Source of the DNA: Nostoc sp. FACHB-280
Lineage (GTDB): Bacteria; Cyanobacteriota; Cyanobacteriia; Cyanobacteriales; Nostocaceae
Direction of reading: 5' to 3'
NCBI RefSeq assembly: GCF_014697615.1
Contig: NZ_JACJSD010000036.1
Span: 1-64,000 of the forward strand
DNA length: 64,000 bases
Positions within the stretch are counted from its first letter, which is position 1; every line of letters starts with the position of its first letter. The notes below the pieces were generated by a model that was not told where the DNA came from, did not search any database, and saw only the letters and a program-made list of their open reading frames with translations. The translations under genes and the position numbers were made by a program. Positions 63,009-64,000 of this stretch are shown in pieces.

Positions 63009-64000
63009 ATGATCAGTCGAGATAAAGCCCCAACGGCTCAAGAAACTTTTATGCAGATGGCACAAGCAGCTGGGCTAAGAGGCAGGCTGCTTGTCACTGT
63101 CGGTATTTTAATTTTGGTTCGCCTAGGTATCTTTTTACCTGTACCGGGAATTGATAGAACTAGATTCCATGATGCCATCTCTGGCAATAATTCCATATTT
63201 GGTTTATTGGATATCTTTTCTGGGCGCGGACTTTCTACTTTGGGAGTCTTTGCTTTAGGGATTCTTCCCTTTATTAATGCGTCCATTATTATCCAATTGT
63301 TGACTGCGGCTATCCCATCTTTAGAAAATTTACAGAAAAATGAAGGCGAAGCAGGACGGCGAAAAATCTCGCAAATTACCCGCTACGTGACTGTAGGTTG
63401 GGCAATTATCCAAAGTACGGCGTTTTCTGCCTTCTTCTTGCAACAATTTGCTTTAACTCCTGGCCCATTATTTGTAGCTGAAACTGCGATCGCGCTGACA
63501 GCAGGTTCTATGTTTGTTATGTGGGCATCCGAACTGATCACAGAACGAGGTATTGGGAATGGCGCATCATTGTTGATTTTTGTCAACATTGTCGCTTCGC
63601 TACCCAAGTCTCTAGGCGACACCATCGACTTAGTACAAGTTGGTGGTCGAGAAATCGTGGGTCGGGTAATTGTGCTGGTGTTGGTCTTCTTAGCAACCAT
63701 AGTGGGCATTGTTTTTGTGCAGGAAGGTATTCGCCGCATCCCAATCATTTCGGCTCGTCGTCAAGTAGGTCGAAGAGTTTTGGCAGAACAGCGTAGTTAC
63801 CTACCTTTGCGTCTCAACTCTGGTGGCGTAATGCCAATTATTTTTGCGGCTGCCATTTTGAGTTTGCCATTACTAATTGCCAACTTTACCAAAAATCCTG
63901 ATTTGGCAAACATCGTCAATACCTATCTCAGCCCTGGCGGTTCTGCACCTTGGGTATATGCGCTAGTGTATTTAACTTCGATTGTTTTCTTTAGCTACTT
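63009..64000 (+). CDS. secY: Preprotein translocase subunit SecY (cut by the window end)
   Basis: The first 330 codons are present and open to the window edge. ISRDKAPTAQETFMQMAQAA at the start, LVRLGIFLPVPGIDR (plug region), FALGILPFINASIIIQLL (TM2) and ISQITRYVTVGWAIIQ, MWASELITERGIGNGASLLI (TM5) and RRVLAEQRSYLPLRLNSGG identify SecY. It forms the protein-conducting channel in the plasma and thylakoid membranes with SecE and SecG. In the same operon as the ribosomal genes, 71 bp after rplO. Confidence 0.97.
   Translation, partial: MISRDKAPTAQETFMQMAQAAGLRGRLLVTVGILILVRLGIFLPVPGIDRTRFHDAISGNNSIFGLLDIFSGRGLSTLGVFALGILPFINASIIIQLLTAAIPSLENLQKNEGEAGRRKISQITRYVTVGWAIIQSTAFSAFFLQQFALTPGPLFVAETAIALTAGSMFVMWASELITERGIGNGASLLIFVNIVASLPKSLGDTIDLVQVGGREIVGRVIVLVLVFLATIVGIVFVQEGIRRIPIISARRQVGRRVLAEQRSYLPLRLNSGGVMPIIFAAAILSLPLLIANFTKNPDLANIVNTYLSPGGSAPWVYALVYLTSIVFFSY

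Overview
The window looks like chromosomal DNA of a filamentous, probably heterocyst-forming cyanobacterium (Nostocales, Nostoc/Anabaena/Calothrix-like). The reasons are: dense HIP1 octamers (GCGATCGC), an ndhN gene, a phylloquinone-pathway thioesterase, carotenoid genes, cyanobacteria-restricted families (COP23, DUF3493, MEKHLA, HopA1-like, Uma2), PEP-CTERM proteins, and many heptameric short tandem repeats between genes. The genus is an inference; no rRNA gene is present.

Layout. 0.1-8.6 kb: HopA1-like protein, DHNA-CoA thioesterase, an enlarged carotenoid oxygenase, an AAA-like NTPase, and a two-gene SDR-TauD unit with a 30-bp operator-like palindrome upstream. 8.8-19.6 kb: MEKHLA protein, two tandem rhomboid proteases, SLH lipoprotein, PEP-CTERM GDSL esterase, class II aldolase, Uma2, M42 peptidase, tRNA-Thr(CGU), DUF3493, two overlapping small unknown genes, an RNA-like gap, DUF2993 and a TPR protein. 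19.8-25.7 kb: Uma2, then a MarR-HlyD-MFS-DHA2 efflux cluster. 26-30.3 kb: pstSCAB with a three-repeat Pho box. 30.4-38.1 kb: CruG-like glycosyltransferase, RNase HI bracketed by large inverted repeats, a PAS hybrid histidine kinase and a Ser/Thr kinase with ten TPRs. 38.3-52.8 kb: aldehyde dehydrogenase, cyclase, COP23, M48 protease, PerR/FurC-like regulator, a decayed toxin-antitoxin pair, a cold-shock/membrane/sunset fusion, a DUF1611 + dipeptide epimerase pair, Nudix, a PEP-CTERM protein, a histidine kinase whose membrane part resembles the plant ethylene-binding domain, an intact higBA module and ndhN. 53.0-64.0 kb: the S10/spc ribosomal operon from rplC to a truncated secY, behind a leader of roughly 680 nt.

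How genes work together: the pst genes form one phosphate importer under a Pho box; the MarR-headed cluster is a tripartite efflux system plus an extra MFS pump; the epimerase and DUF1611 genes overlap and match a proposed D-glutamate conversion pair; the ribosomal genes are one long operon lacking rpsJ, rpsN and rpmD in the usual places. No CRISPR array, intact transposase or prophage was seen.

The most interesting signals are the ethylene-receptor-like kinase, the inverted repeat pair around rnhA (one copy supplies the stop codon of the neighbouring kinase), repeat DNA that seems to supply ribosome-binding sites inside the ribosomal operon, the truncated MazF/PemK toxin behind an intact antitoxin, an SDR without its catalytic residues, and the structured leaders upstream of rplC and higBA. 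All assignments come from reading the sequence; no database search was run.
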